Shown here: piece by piece, positions 49,638 to 58,142 of the stretch | Position numbering within the stretch: the first letter of the stretch is position 1 | How the letters are laid out: the number at the start of each line of letters is the position of its first letter | Source of the DNA: an uncultured Ruminococcus sp. | GTDB lineage: Bacteria > Bacillota > Clostridia > Lachnospirales > Lachnospiraceae | Assembly (NCBI GenBank): GCA_900541505.1 | Contig: UQKK01000017.1 | Coordinates: 1 to 64,000 of the forward strand | DNA: 64,000 nucleotides | Direction of reading: 5' to 3' | Notes under the pieces: generated by a model | Told to the model about the DNA's origin: nothing | Databases searched by the model: none | What the model saw: only the letters and a program-made list of their open reading frames with translations | Made by a program: the position numbers and the translations under genes

Positions 49638-50741
49638 CTATCCCTGCGCCCTCATCTTCTCAAAAAACTCCCTGAAAATCGCGCACACTTTCTCAATGTC
49701 CTCCTCATATATCTCACCGATGTTGCCGATGCGGAAGGTATCGGCATCCGTCACCTTGCCCGGATAAATCGCATAACCCCGTTCTTTGATATAGGCGTAC
49801 ATTTCCTGGAAAGAGAAATTGTGGTGTTCCGGATAGTAAAAGGTTGTGATAATAGGTCCCTGGTGCTCTGCTCCGATATATGTGCGGATGCCCATTTCTT
49901 CCATCCTTTTGATGAGCAAATGATTGTTATCCGCGTAACGTTTTGCGCGCGCCGGGATTCCGCCCTCTGCTTCCATCTCCTCCAACGCCTTGGCAAAAGC
50001 CAGAACCGTATGTGTGGGAGAGGTGAATCTCCATTTTCCATCCTTTTCCATAGTCTTCCACTGGTCGTACAAATCCAGGGACAGGCTTCTCGCCTTGCCC
50101 GCGCTTGCCAGCAAATTCTCTCGTTTGCAGATGATGAAGGAAAAGCCCGGAACTCCCTGAATACATTTATTCGCGCTGCTGACAATGTAGTCGATTCCCA
50201 GCTCTCCTACAGGAATGTCCACGCCGCCGAAGCTGGACATGGCATCCACAATCATCGTCCTGCCCGCTGCCTTCACCACCTTTGAAACCGCCGCGATATC
50301 ATTTAAAATCCCCGATGTGGTCTCGCTGTGCACCATAGACACATGTGTGATGGCCGGGTCTTTTTCCAGCATTTCCCCGATTTTTTCCGCCGATGGAATC
50401 TTGTCATAATCCTCATGGTAGATGACATACGAAAGCTTTGCGTGTTTTGCAATATCTTCCATTCTCTCCCCATAGGCGCCGTTTGCCACGATTAAAAGCT
50501 TCTCCTTTTCCCCCACTGTACTGGTGAGCACGGACTCTACGCCAAAGCTTCCGCTTCCCTGCATGAGCACAGCCGTGTACTCCTCCTCAGACACATGTGC
50601 CAGCTTGAGAAGTTCTTTTCTGATTTTCTGGGTAATCTGCTTGTAGTCATCATCCCATGTGCAATGGTCCTCCATCATTTCTTTTTTTACTGTATCTGTT
50701 GTCGTCAGTGGTCCCGGTGTCAATAATTTGTATGTAATCAT
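49638..50741 (-). CDS. phnW: 2-Aminoethylphosphonate:pyruvate aminotransferase
   Basis: 367 residues, class V aminotransferase fold. TPGPLTTTDTVKKEMMEDHCTWDDDY at the N-terminus and VHSETTSGILNDI, VDAMSSFGG and SSANKCIQGVPGFSF (PLP lysine) match PhnW. It transfers the amino group of 2-aminoethylphosphonate to pyruvate, giving phosphonoacetaldehyde and alanine. Lies between the transporter fusion and phnX with short gaps. Confidence 0.96.
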   Translation of the reverse strand: MITYKLLTPGPLTTTDTVKKEMMEDHCTWDDDYKQITQKIRKELLKLAHVSEEEYTAVLMQGSGSFGVESVLTSTVGEKEKLLIVANGAYGERMEDIAKHAKLSYVIYHEDYDKIPSAEKIGEMLEKDPAITHVSMVHSETTSGILNDIAAVSKVVKAAGRTMIVDAMSSFGGVDIPVGELGIDYIVSSANKCIQGVPGFSFIICKRENLLASAGKARSLSLDLYDQWKTMEKDGKWRFTSPTHTVLAFAKALEEMEAEGGIPARAKRYADNNHLLIKRMEEMGIRTYIGAEHQGPIITTFYYPEHHNFSFQEMYAYIKERGYAIYPGKVTDADTFRIGNIGEIYEEDIEKVCAIFREFFEKMRAQG

Positions 50742-50786
50742 CTTTGTTTACCTTCTTTCTCTATATTTTTTGTATTTGCAATTTCC

Positions 50787-53471
50787 CTACGGCTTGCAGC
50801 TCTCGGAAAACTCCTGATGTTCGCTCAGTAAATCAGCGGTCAGCGGTTCCGGAAATTTCTTCGGATACGCGGACTGATTTGTCTCGTTCGTCGTCTCCCC
50901 CTCATAGAGCGCATTGGGATAAGTCTCCTGAAGTTCGGCGCGGGCATTCTTGATAATACATTCCGCCATCTCCATCGCCAGAGAGTGTGTCTCTTCTCCC
51001 TTGTCAATAACTGCCACAGACTCGGTCAGGGCAAAATTCCCCTCCAGAGGGTCAATATAGTCGATTGGCATGCCGTCCTCTTTGTCCGCCACAGCCTGAT
51101 GGCGAAGTCCGAACCCGACTGCCACCTCTCCGGAACGCACCTTCTTGATTGGTCCGGAGCCGGAATCTTCGATATGAGGTCCCGCGTTCTCATAAATTCC
51201 CGTAAGAATTTCTTTTGCCTCCGCCTCATCGTACTCACTTAAAAGCGCCTGAATCAGTAGCCACGCCGTGGACGAGCTTTTAATATCCGTGACGGAAATT
51301 TCTCCTTCATACACCGGGTCCGCCAAATCACGGATGGACTCCGGCACAGGAAGGTTTAACGCCTCCATCTCCTGGGTATTGATAAAAATTGCTCCCTCCT
51401 GGGATGTGATTGGTCTGTAATACTCTGGAGTCTCCTCTAACGTCGGTGCCTCAAAGGCCAAATCCAGAAACATCTCGTTTTCTGCCTGGGCGCTGTCCAG
51501 ATAGAAGGAACTCATTGTCACCAAATCCGCCTCAATATCTGCTCCTTCTGCCATCAGCTTTCCGCCCAGCTCGGAGGTTCCGAATGTCTGGAACAGGTAG
51601 CGCCCCTCGTATCCGTTTTCATCCAGCGCATGTTTCATCGCCGCCACTGCTTCGTCATCTGCATTGGAATAGATGACCACAGGTTCCTTTTCCGGGTTTT
51701 TACCAGTCCCCGCAAATGCCGTTCCGCCCGCGACAACAACCACCAGAGCCATAGCAGCCAGCGCCGCTCTTGGCACGCGCCTTCCCGCATATCCCTGACT
51801 GCTGCCCTGAGTCTGCTTTTGTTTTCTCCAGCCCGCTATCAGACGGAAGATTCCTTTTGCCGCCAGATTCGTAAACAGAATACACAAAGACAGCACAAAA
51901 ATCTCATTAAACTTCGCAAAATGCTGGAGTTCTTTTATCTTGGTCGTAATGACCATCGTCTTTGCTCCTGCAATGAAAATAACCGCGCTGACCGTCACCA
52001 TGGCATTTACAAAATAATAACTGAATACTTCCAGTATGGTGGGCAGTGCATTTGGGGTTACCACCCGGAAAATAGTCTTGAACCAGTTATCCCCCATGAG
52101 CATCGCCGTGGTTTCCCAAGATACGTTCATTTTCTCCAGCGAGTTCTTCATCATCAGGTAAGGCGTGGAAAAATAGTGTACCACATTGCAGAGAATCATC
52201 AGCGCAAAGGTATTCTGCAGCGGCGTACCCGAAAAAGTCAGAAGAAACGCGATACCAATCACCATTCCGGGCACCGTGTTCGTGGCGAGCGCGATGCTCT
52301 CCACCGTATTTTTACAGCTCTTGGACAACTTGCTCCTCGCTGTCACCAGCGCCGCGCCATACGCAATGAGTGAGCCCGCGCAGGCTGTAAGGACTGCCAC
52401 CAGCAGCGAATTTTTAAAAACTCCCGCCAGCACACTGTCGCCGAACACCGCTTTCACATGCTCCGTGGTAAAGCTCATCCGGTAAGGCCATTCCTTAACA
52501 AAGGGCACGATGAACACCACCGCGAAAATCACTGCCGTCACCAGCAAAACCACTGCGCTGACTGCCCCGCATACGCTGTCACGGATGCAGTTTTTCCTAT
52601 TTTCCACTACAGAGATTTTGCTGTAGCGTACATTATATTTCTCCAGGAAATGCAGCAGCGCAATACTGATAACGGAAGGTACCAGCATGACCATCGCCAC
52701 CACCGCTCCTTTGTTGAAATCCGGGATACTGCCGAGCATTTCATCATATAACACCGAAGCCACGACCTCGTACTGTCCTCCCACGGACGCCGGGATGCCG
52801 AAATCCGTAAATGCCAGAAAGAAGCTCTGTATGTAGGAGGCTGCCAGTGTTCCCAAAAGCGGGCGCAGCACCGCGATGAAAAAGGTCTGCCATGGTTTGT
52901 CTCCCATCAGTCTGGATACGGTCATAAACTTTTTGTCAATATAGCCCATCGTATTGTGGATAAGCAGAAAAGCGACAGGCAACGTGTAAATGACATAGCC
53001 GATAAGCAGTCCCGGAAAGCCATAGATGTCAAAAAACTGCCGCCCGAAAATCTGTGTGAGCATCCCCTGCTTCCCGAAGGTATAGATGAGTGCAAAGCCG
53101 TATGTAATGGTCGGGAGCAGCATAGGAAGTACCGCGCCTGTCTTCAGGACTTTCTTAAACCAGCCCGGAAGATTTGTATAATGGATACTGTATGCTAACA
53201 GAAAAGCCAGTACCGTCGTCACAAGGGCACTCAGTCCCGCTGAACACAAGCTGTTTTTCACAGCGCCCCAGAACCCTTTCTGGTGAAATACTGCCACATA
53301 ATGCACCCAGAAATCGCCGCCGGAGCTCTGGAAGGACTTCAAAAGCAGCATCACGATGGGCGCAGCCAGGAAAAAGAGGAACAGCAGGATGACTGCCAGA
53401 AAAATCACTTTCAGTTCCTTATGTTCTTTGATAAACCGTTCTATTCTGTGTTTCAAACTTTCTTTCTTCAT
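50787..53471 (-). CDS. Fused 2-aminoethylphosphonate ABC transporter: permease-permease-substrate-binding protein
   Basis: 894 residues. Residues 1-280 and 290-560 are two homologous six-helix permease halves, each with an EAA-like coupling loop (SRLMGDKPWQTFFIAVLRPLLG and AMLMGDNWFKTIFRVVTPNALP). A hydrophobic segment near 580-600 (ALAAMALVVVVAGGTAFA) acts as signal anchor for the third part, a periplasmic-binding-type domain (PVVIYSNADDEAVAAMKHALDENG...) to the end. The third part would be tethered outside the membrane. Its start overlaps the ATPase stop by four bases. With phnW and phnX adjacent, the substrate is almost certainly 2-aminoethylphosphonate. Confidence 0.88.
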   Translation of the reverse strand: MKKESLKHRIERFIKEHKELKVIFLAVILLFLFFLAAPIVMLLLKSFQSSGGDFWVHYVAVFHQKGFWGAVKNSLCSAGLSALVTTVLAFLLAYSIHYTNLPGWFKKVLKTGAVLPMLLPTITYGFALIYTFGKQGMLTQIFGRQFFDIYGFPGLLIGYVIYTLPVAFLLIHNTMGYIDKKFMTVSRLMGDKPWQTFFIAVLRPLLGTLAASYIQSFFLAFTDFGIPASVGGQYEVVASVLYDEMLGSIPDFNKGAVVAMVMLVPSVISIALLHFLEKYNVRYSKISVVENRKNCIRDSVCGAVSAVVLLVTAVIFAVVFIVPFVKEWPYRMSFTTEHVKAVFGDSVLAGVFKNSLLVAVLTACAGSLIAYGAALVTARSKLSKSCKNTVESIALATNTVPGMVIGIAFLLTFSGTPLQNTFALMILCNVVHYFSTPYLMMKNSLEKMNVSWETTAMLMGDNWFKTIFRVVTPNALPTILEVFSYYFVNAMVTVSAVIFIAGAKTMVITTKIKELQHFAKFNEIFVLSLCILFTNLAAKGIFRLIAGWRKQKQTQGSSQGYAGRRVPRAALAAMALVVVVAGGTAFAGTGKNPEKEPVVIYSNADDEAVAAMKHALDENGYEGRYLFQTFGTSELGGKLMAEGADIEADLVTMSSFYLDSAQAENEMFLDLAFEAPTLEETPEYYRPITSQEGAIFINTQEMEALNLPVPESIRDLADPVYEGEISVTDIKSSSTAWLLIQALLSEYDEAEAKEILTGIYENAGPHIEDSGSGPIKKVRSGEVAVGFGLRHQAVADKEDGMPIDYIDPLEGNFALTESVAVIDKGEETHSLAMEMAECIIKNARAELQETYPNALYEGETTNETNQSAYPKKFPEPLTADLLSEHQEFSESCKP

Positions 53472-54247
53472 AGCACTGCCCCACCGGAAATCCCTGCCGC
53501 AGCATATCCTGCAAAAAGCGTAAAGATGTTACTCTTCTTAATCTCCAACTGCTCCAAGATAAATTCTTCGATAAACGGATTTGCCGGGCTGTGGATGATT
53601 TCTTCCGGCGCGGCAAACTGGGAAATCCCTCCGTTATTTATAATCATCACCCGGTCTGACAGGGTGAGTGCCTCCTCCGGGTCGTGTGTCACAATGATGG
53701 TCGTCAGATGAAATTCCCTGGCAATAGTTTTAATCCGCTCTTTGATAGATTCCTTGATAACCCCGTCCAGAGCACTCAGCGGCTCATCCATCAGGAGGAT
53801 GTCCGGCTTCATCACCATCGTCCGCGCCAGGGCAACTCTCTGTTTCTGTCCGCCAGATAACTGTTCTATATTCTTATCCAGATGTTCTTCGAGATTCAAA
53901 AGCATTATCAGGTCTTTTACTTCCTCCTCCGTAGATATCCCCGGCTTATTCTTCAAACCGTAGGTAATATTCTGATAGGCATTCAAATTCGGAAAAAGTG
54001 CGTAGTCCTGAAATACGATATTGAACCCCCTCTTTTCCATCGGCACTCTTGTCAAATCCTTCCCATTATAAAAAAGCTTTCCGCTGTCGATGTCCGTGAT
54101 TCCCAGTATCAGGTTCAGAAGTGTCGTCTTCCCGCTGCCCGATGGTCCCAGGATGGAGATGATTTCCCCATCTTCTACCGTAAAGCTGATGTCTTTTAAA
54201 ATTGTTTTCCCATCAAATACTTTTTTTACATGTTCCAGTTTGAGCAT
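53468..54247 (-). CDS. phnT: 2-Aminoethylphosphonate ABC transporter ATPase (PhnT-like)
   Basis: 259 residues. Walker A GPSGSGKTT, NIVFQDYALFPNLNAYQNITYGL, signature LSGGQKQR, Walker B ILLMDEPLSALD and VTHDPEEAL are complete. It groups by sequence style with iron/spermidine/phosphonate-type ATPases (PotA/FbpC/PhnT). It powers the fused transporter encoded directly downstream. Confidence 0.9.
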   Translation of the reverse strand: MLKLEHVKKVFDGKTILKDISFTVEDGEIISILGPSGSGKTTLLNLILGITDIDSGKLFYNGKDLTRVPMEKRGFNIVFQDYALFPNLNAYQNITYGLKNKPGISTEEEVKDLIMLLNLEEHLDKNIEQLSGGQKQRVALARTMVMKPDILLMDEPLSALDGVIKESIKERIKTIAREFHLTTIIVTHDPEEALTLSDRVMIINNGGISQFAAPEEIIHSPANPFIEEFILEQLEIKKSNIFTLFAGYAAAGISGGAVL

Positions 54248-54343
54248 CTTTTAAATCCCCTTTCTTTCTATACATGCTCTTCTTGGCATTGCGCCGTCCG
54301 CCGTTGCCAGTGTACGGTCTTTCTTTCGTCGTCTGCATGTACG

Positions 54344-54373
54344 ATTATAGGAATTTTAATCACGCAAATTCAA
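54344..54373 (-). promoter_or_regulatory. Promoter of the aminoethylphosphonate operon
   Basis: TTGAAT (54368-54373) and TATAAT (54344-54349), 18-base spacer, minus strand, about 95 bases before the ATPase start. The RpiR-type palindrome lies 50 bases upstream of the -35. Confidence 0.65.
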
Positions 54374-54412
54374 TCAAATCGCCGTGAAGCCTATGTAAAG
54401 AAAAGGTTAAGC

Positions 54413-54447
54413 AAAAAAGGGACCTTGTAGAATTTCTACAAAGTCCC
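54413..54447 (-). terminator. Terminator of the RpiR gene containing an operator-like palindrome
   Basis: GGGAC...GTCCC flank a perfect TTGTAGAA-T-TTCTACAA, and TTTTTT follows on the minus strand. The stop codon of the regulator (TAG, 54436-54438) lies within the palindrome. The same motif recurs at the regulator's own promoter region (55350-55364), so it probably serves as both terminator and binding site. Confidence 0.8.
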
Positions 54448-55335
54448 CTGACTGTCGTCGTATGCTCTTTCTTTTATCAGCTCGCTGCTCTTTTTCAGCT
54501 TTTTGGAAAGCCCGGGATAGTTCTCATTGAGCACTCCCACATACAGCATGTCCACCAGCGCGAGCTGTGAGATTCTGGAAAAGATTGCGTTCCCGAACAG
54601 GAACTGTCTATTGCTCGCGCATAAAAGGATATCCGCGTATTTCGCAATGAGCGCATTCTCAAAATTCGTGATGACCAGCGTCTTCGCTCCCGCTTTTTTC
54701 GCCATCTTCATCATCTCCACCGTATTTTTAGAATAGCCGGAATACGATATTCCGATGGCAAGGTCGCCTTTCTTCAGATTGCCCGCACTCACGCTCTGCA
54801 TATAATAGTCTGCGTACATCACACAGTGAAAGCCCAGATAGGTCAGTTTCGTCATCAGGTCGCTGGCAGTGCAGTTGGAATTTTCCACACTGTAGAGCAC
54901 GATATGCTCCGCCTCTGTTATCGCCCGAACTGCCCGTTTATACTCCTTCACCTGGATATTCTTTAACGTCTCCTCCAGCATTTGGATGGACGTATTGACG
55001 ATTTTCCCCGGAATCTCTTCCAGGGGTTCCTCCCCGGAGAAACGGAATCCGTACAGTCCCAGGCCCGCCGGCTCTCCTTCCTCCTGCTGTGCAGTCTTTC
55101 GCAGAATTTCCTCCTGTATCATGGCATACTTCAGGTCGCGAAAACCTGCATATCCGCACGCTTTCACAAAACGAATGACCGTGGGCTGGCTCACCTGCGC
55201 GCCTGCCGCCACCTCTTCTATGAGGAGCCGTTCTGCCTCTCCTTTGTAAGCAAGTACATAGTCCGCCGCCTTCTGCTCCGAAGGGCGCAGCGCTGCATAT
55301 ACACTCTGGATTTTTTGTTTTACCGTGTACTCCAT
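54436..55335 (-). CDS. RpiR/MurR family regulator
   Basis: 299 residues. N-terminal helix-turn-helix (LIEEVAAGAQVSQPTVIRFVKACGYAGFRDLKYAMIQEE), then a SIS domain from about residue 125 (RAITEAEHIVLYSVENSNCTASDLMTKLTYLGF and GDLAIGISYSGYSKNTVEMMKMAKKAGAKTLVITNF). SIS domains bind phosphosugars or related phosphate compounds, which suits a ligand such as a phosphonate or phosphonoacetaldehyde. It is immediately upstream of the aminoethylphosphonate genes but ends in its own terminator. Confidence 0.9.
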   Translation of the reverse strand: MEYTVKQKIQSVYAALRPSEQKAADYVLAYKGEAERLLIEEVAAGAQVSQPTVIRFVKACGYAGFRDLKYAMIQEEILRKTAQQEEGEPAGLGLYGFRFSGEEPLEEIPGKIVNTSIQMLEETLKNIQVKEYKRAVRAITEAEHIVLYSVENSNCTASDLMTKLTYLGFHCVMYADYYMQSVSAGNLKKGDLAIGISYSGYSKNTVEMMKMAKKAGAKTLVITNFENALIAKYADILLCASNRQFLFGNAIFSRISQLALVDMLYVGVLNENYPGLSKKLKKSSELIKERAYDDSQGTL

Positions 55336-55349
55336 CGCCTTTTCTCCCT

Positions 55350-55364
55350 GGTAGATTTTCTACA
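55350..55364. promoter_or_regulatory. RpiR operator candidate at the regulator's own start
   Basis: GGTAGATTTTCTACA matches 13 of 15 bases of the palindrome at 54426-54440 and ends 15 bases before the rpiR start codon, suggesting autoregulation. Confidence 0.55.
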
Positions 55365-55441
55365 CATTTCCGCACTTTTGAGCACCTGCCTGATTTCAGC
55401 GCTCTGCTGTGTGACATCTTACGTGCCTCTTCATTTTAAGA

Positions 55442-55479
55442 TTGTTTGGCAAAAAATACAATCCCTTTTTGCCAAACAA
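55442..55479. repeat. Perfect 14-base inverted repeat in a divergent intergenic region
   Basis: TTGTTTGGCAAAAA (55442-55455) and TTTTTGCCAAACAA (55466-55479) with a ten-base spacer, between the divergent rpiR and acetyltransferase genes. No adjacent U-run. It may be an operator or an mRNA/terminator hairpin for an unseen transcript. The 300-base gap otherwise shows no gene. Confidence 0.7.
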
Positions 55480-55645
55480 GCGCAGATGAAACAGTTACAG
55501 CCCTTTCCATCCCCTCTCTCTTGAAAACAATGTTTCCCAGCAGTATAATAAGGTCAAATTTACGGCAGACAACGCAAGTATCTGGTCTGCCCCTCAGTAT
55601 GGCAGGAAAGGAATTTCCGGGTAAAACCGGATTCTCATGTGGAAA

Positions 55646-56116
55646 ATGATACGAACATATCGCGAAAAAGATTTAGAAATGATTATGGATATATGGCTGC
55701 AGGCAAATCTGGAAGCCCATGATTTTATACCCAGCGCATATTGGAAAAATAATTTTGCTTCCGTAAAAGAACTGATTCCACAGGCACAGGTCTTTGTCTT
55801 TGAAGAGAAGACGGAAATCCTGGGATTTATCGGATTGACAGACGATTATATCGCGGGCATTTTTGTAAAACGCGGGGCGCGTTCCAGAGGAATCGGCAGA
55901 CAATTGTTAGATTACGCCAAAGCCAAGTACCCCTGCCTGTCTTTGGATGTATACGCCGAAAACACCTCTGCTGTACGCTTTTATGAACGGGAAGGATTCC
56001 ACATTATTAAGGAACATATAGATGAAGAGAATCACCTTCACGAATATACCATGCGTTTTCAGAATCAGACTGTACAGGGCGCAGCAGATGCGGATGATAA
56101 TTTGCGCTGCTTGTGA
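55646..56116 (+). CDS. GNAT family N-acetyltransferase
   Basis: 156 residues from MIRTYREKDLEMIMDIW; an ATG three codons earlier (55637) is equally possible because neither has a strong ribosome binding site. The acetyl-CoA binding signature is VKRGARSRGIGRQLLDYAK, followed by LDVYAENTSAVRFYEREGFHI. Resembles YjaB-like acetyltransferases by its HDFIP segment. Substrate unknown. The last 20 residues are polar and may be non-essential. Confidence 0.85.
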   Translation: MIRTYREKDLEMIMDIWLQANLEAHDFIPSAYWKNNFASVKELIPQAQVFVFEEKTEILGFIGLTDDYIAGIFVKRGARSRGIGRQLLDYAKAKYPCLSLDVYAENTSAVRFYEREGFHIIKEHIDEENHLHEYTMRFQNQTVQGAADADDNLRCL

Positions 56117-56147
56117 TATGCCCCGCGCCGCCGCTTCCCATACTTTC

Positions 56148-56762
56148 TTACTTCCAGCCTCCCATACGGATGTGACCGTCCGGGCTGCTGTCATATTGCT
56201 CCAGAACGCGCTCATCCTCCTTCGGATAGCCGACTCCGATAAAGCACGGCGTCATCCAACCGTGAGGCACACCGAGCTTTTCTAACACAATATTGTGCTC
56301 TTTATTCAGCGGAATACGTAAAGAATAACCGAGCCCTTCGTTGATAACCGCCAGCATAATATTTTCAGCCACACACCATGCTGTGGTGAGCGGGTTTAAT
56401 TTGCTGACCCACTCGGCATTCAGCCTGGAACACTTAAACAATGGAACAATCACGTAGGGGCAGTCCACCAGCATGGTGTATTGCCTCGGCATTGCGTAGG
56501 CATACATCTCCTGCGCCAAATTCAGCTTCCTGTTCTCATATTTTCCCGTATCAAACTTTTCCGCTATATATTTTGCGTAGCTGAAGGCATTCTCTTTCTC
56601 CTCCCTGGTATGAAGTACAATGAACTGCCAGTTCCGATAGTGGTCCCAGGAAGGTGCTTTCATCCCTGCCTCAATAATTCTCTTTATCGCCTCAAAATCA
56701 ACCTCCCGGTCTGTCCATTCCCTGCTGGTTCTTCTCTTATTTATCACTTCTGAAAATTCCAT
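56148..56762 (-). CDS. Nitroreductase family protein
   Basis: 204 residues from MEFSEVINKRRTSREW, preceded by GGGAGGAAGGAAAT. The N-terminal FMN-binding RRTSREW motif, APSWDHYRNWQFIV and ENIMLAVINEGLGYSLRIPL match the nitroreductase fold (FMN-dependent NAD(P)H oxidoreductase, dimer). Nothing in the context fixes a substrate. Confidence 0.9.
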   Translation of the reverse strand: MEFSEVINKRRTSREWTDREVDFEAIKRIIEAGMKAPSWDHYRNWQFIVLHTREEKENAFSYAKYIAEKFDTGKYENRKLNLAQEMYAYAMPRQYTMLVDCPYVIVPLFKCSRLNAEWVSKLNPLTTAWCVAENIMLAVINEGLGYSLRIPLNKEHNIVLEKLGVPHGWMTPCFIGVGYPKEDERVLEQYDSSPDGHIRMGGWK

Positions 56763-57035
56763 ATTTCCTTCCTCCCTTGATTTTATCACCTATGACACCT
56801 GTCACATTTCCGTTTTTCTGTCCGCTTCTCTTTTACGCAAATATCAGACAGTCCATTATTTGACTATATACTAACAAAAAAAGGAAAATATGTCAAGACA
56901 GGCAGGTCCTACAGATGCAAAAGTCCTTCATTTATGATATGATTTCATTAAATAAAGCCTGCAAATGAAACGAGGAAACATAAGAATAACTGCGGTGTGG
57001 AAACCACTTCTGATAACAATGCGGAGATATCGGGA

Positions 57036-57158
57036 ATGGGATTATTCATGGAGAATATATTCCGGCAGCTTGCAATACATCATCTTTCCATTCCCATGAC
57101 AGGGATAAGGGGAAACGAAGACGTCATTCAAAAACTGACCGATGCATTTCATTTGTGA
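57036..57158 (+). CDS. Possible 40-residue small protein
   Basis: The frame MGLFMENIFRQLAIHHLSIP... has a GGAG nine bases before its ATG and ends at a TGA that overlaps a weak hairpin (GCATT/AATGC) followed by TTCTTTTTCTC. The frame stays open for 28 codons upstream without an ATG, so it could instead be the end of a lost gene. Not recognised. The rest of 56.76-57.28 kb holds nothing else I can support. Confidence 0.25.
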   Translation: MGLFMENIFRQLAIHHLSIPMTGIRGNEDVIQKLTDAFHL

Positions 57159-57284
57159 ATGCTTCTTTTTCTCGCCGTCATATCTGCCGCTTTGATTTCG
57201 GGGCGCGTCTCTTTGGTGACATCTTTCCGCTTTTTACTCATGCGCCCCTGCACATGATACTTTTTGTGAAAGGATAAAAGAAAT

Positions 57285-57836
57285 ATGGCACAGCGTAAAA
57301 AGATTCGTATTATATTTGTATCTCTTTTTATGATACTCCTATGCTCTTCCTGCTCTTTTCTTAGAGAGGCGCAGCTTACATCCCTGATGTCTGAAGAAGG
57401 AGAAAAAATCGAAAAACAGTCAAATGAAATTATCCGCTGTCTCACCGAGTCTGACCGCGCCGGATTTGAGTCACTCTTTGCGGAGGAAATACGAAACAGA
57501 GAAAGTTTTCAGCAGGAAGTCGATGCCGTTTTTGATTTCTTTGAGTGCGACACTTACTCCAAAGCAGAAATTGAGACAACCGCCAGCGGCGGAGACAGTA
57601 CACGGTCTGGAGAAAAAGTATCCTGGTACGTCATTCCTGAAATTGTCTATATTAATACTCTGGTCAATACCGATGATTCTGCTGCTCCAATCGACAGCAA
57701 ATATTACCATGTCAATTACTACTGGCAGATTACAGATAAAGAAAACCCTGATTTAGAAGGGATTCATTATCTCAGCATAAGTTTGTTAAATATCGAGGGA
57801 AGCGTAACCGTTGGAACAAAGGAATTTGCAGAATAA
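57285..57836 (+). CDS. DUF5104 family putative lipoprotein
   Basis: 183 residues. Hydrophobic signal segment to residue 20 ending LLCSSC, a plausible though atypical lipobox (Cys23). The mature part starts with a helical EKQSNEIIRCLTESDRAGFESLFAEEIRNRE, then a mixed alpha/beta segment ending VTVGTKEFAE, as in DUF5104 proteins, which have a cystatin/NTF2-like appearance. Function unknown. GAAAGGATAAAAGAAAT precedes the ATG. Confidence 0.75.
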   Translation: MAQRKKIRIIFVSLFMILLCSSCSFLREAQLTSLMSEEGEKIEKQSNEIIRCLTESDRAGFESLFAEEIRNRESFQQEVDAVFDFFECDTYSKAEIETTASGGDSTRSGEKVSWYVIPEIVYINTLVNTDDSAAPIDSKYYHVNYYWQITDKENPDLEGIHYLSISLLNIEGSVTVGTKEFAE

Positions 57837-57847
57837 CATGTGTCTTG

Positions 57848-58042
57848 TTAATTCTCGGAACACCATTGCACCATTTTCGCAATTAACATTTCGGGAAGCA
57901 GCTGGCTATATTGGAGATAGACAGCCGACTTTTTACATTCATATCCCCGCAGGTCCTTCGAAAAATGCTCTATCGCTTTTTCTCCGACATAAAGACTGAC
58001 ATGATTTTGTCCAATTCCCGCCAACTTGCATAGAAAACACTC
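57848..58042 (-). pseudogene. Remnant of a DUF1801-type gene (5' end lost)
   Basis: A 64-codon frame without a start reads KLAGIGQNHVSLYVGEKAIEHF...LRGYECKKSAVYLQYSQLLPEMLIAKMVQWCSEN, which matches the C-terminal half of DUF1801 (YdhG-like) proteins. A stop codon interrupts it just upstream and the N-terminal half is not visible. I take it as a truncated relic. Confidence 0.6.
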
Positions 58043-58142
58043 CTATTGTATAATAAACACGGCATCACAATGATTTTGTGAAATATTTTTACCTTGTTCG
58101 ACAACAGCGAGGTATGCAAAAGTAGAAAAGAAGGCGAAAATT

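Noticed and set aside
57149..57445. 98-codon minus-strand frame
   Set aside because: It is antisense to the start of the DUF5104 lipoprotein gene and its leader, with biased Lys/Arg composition.
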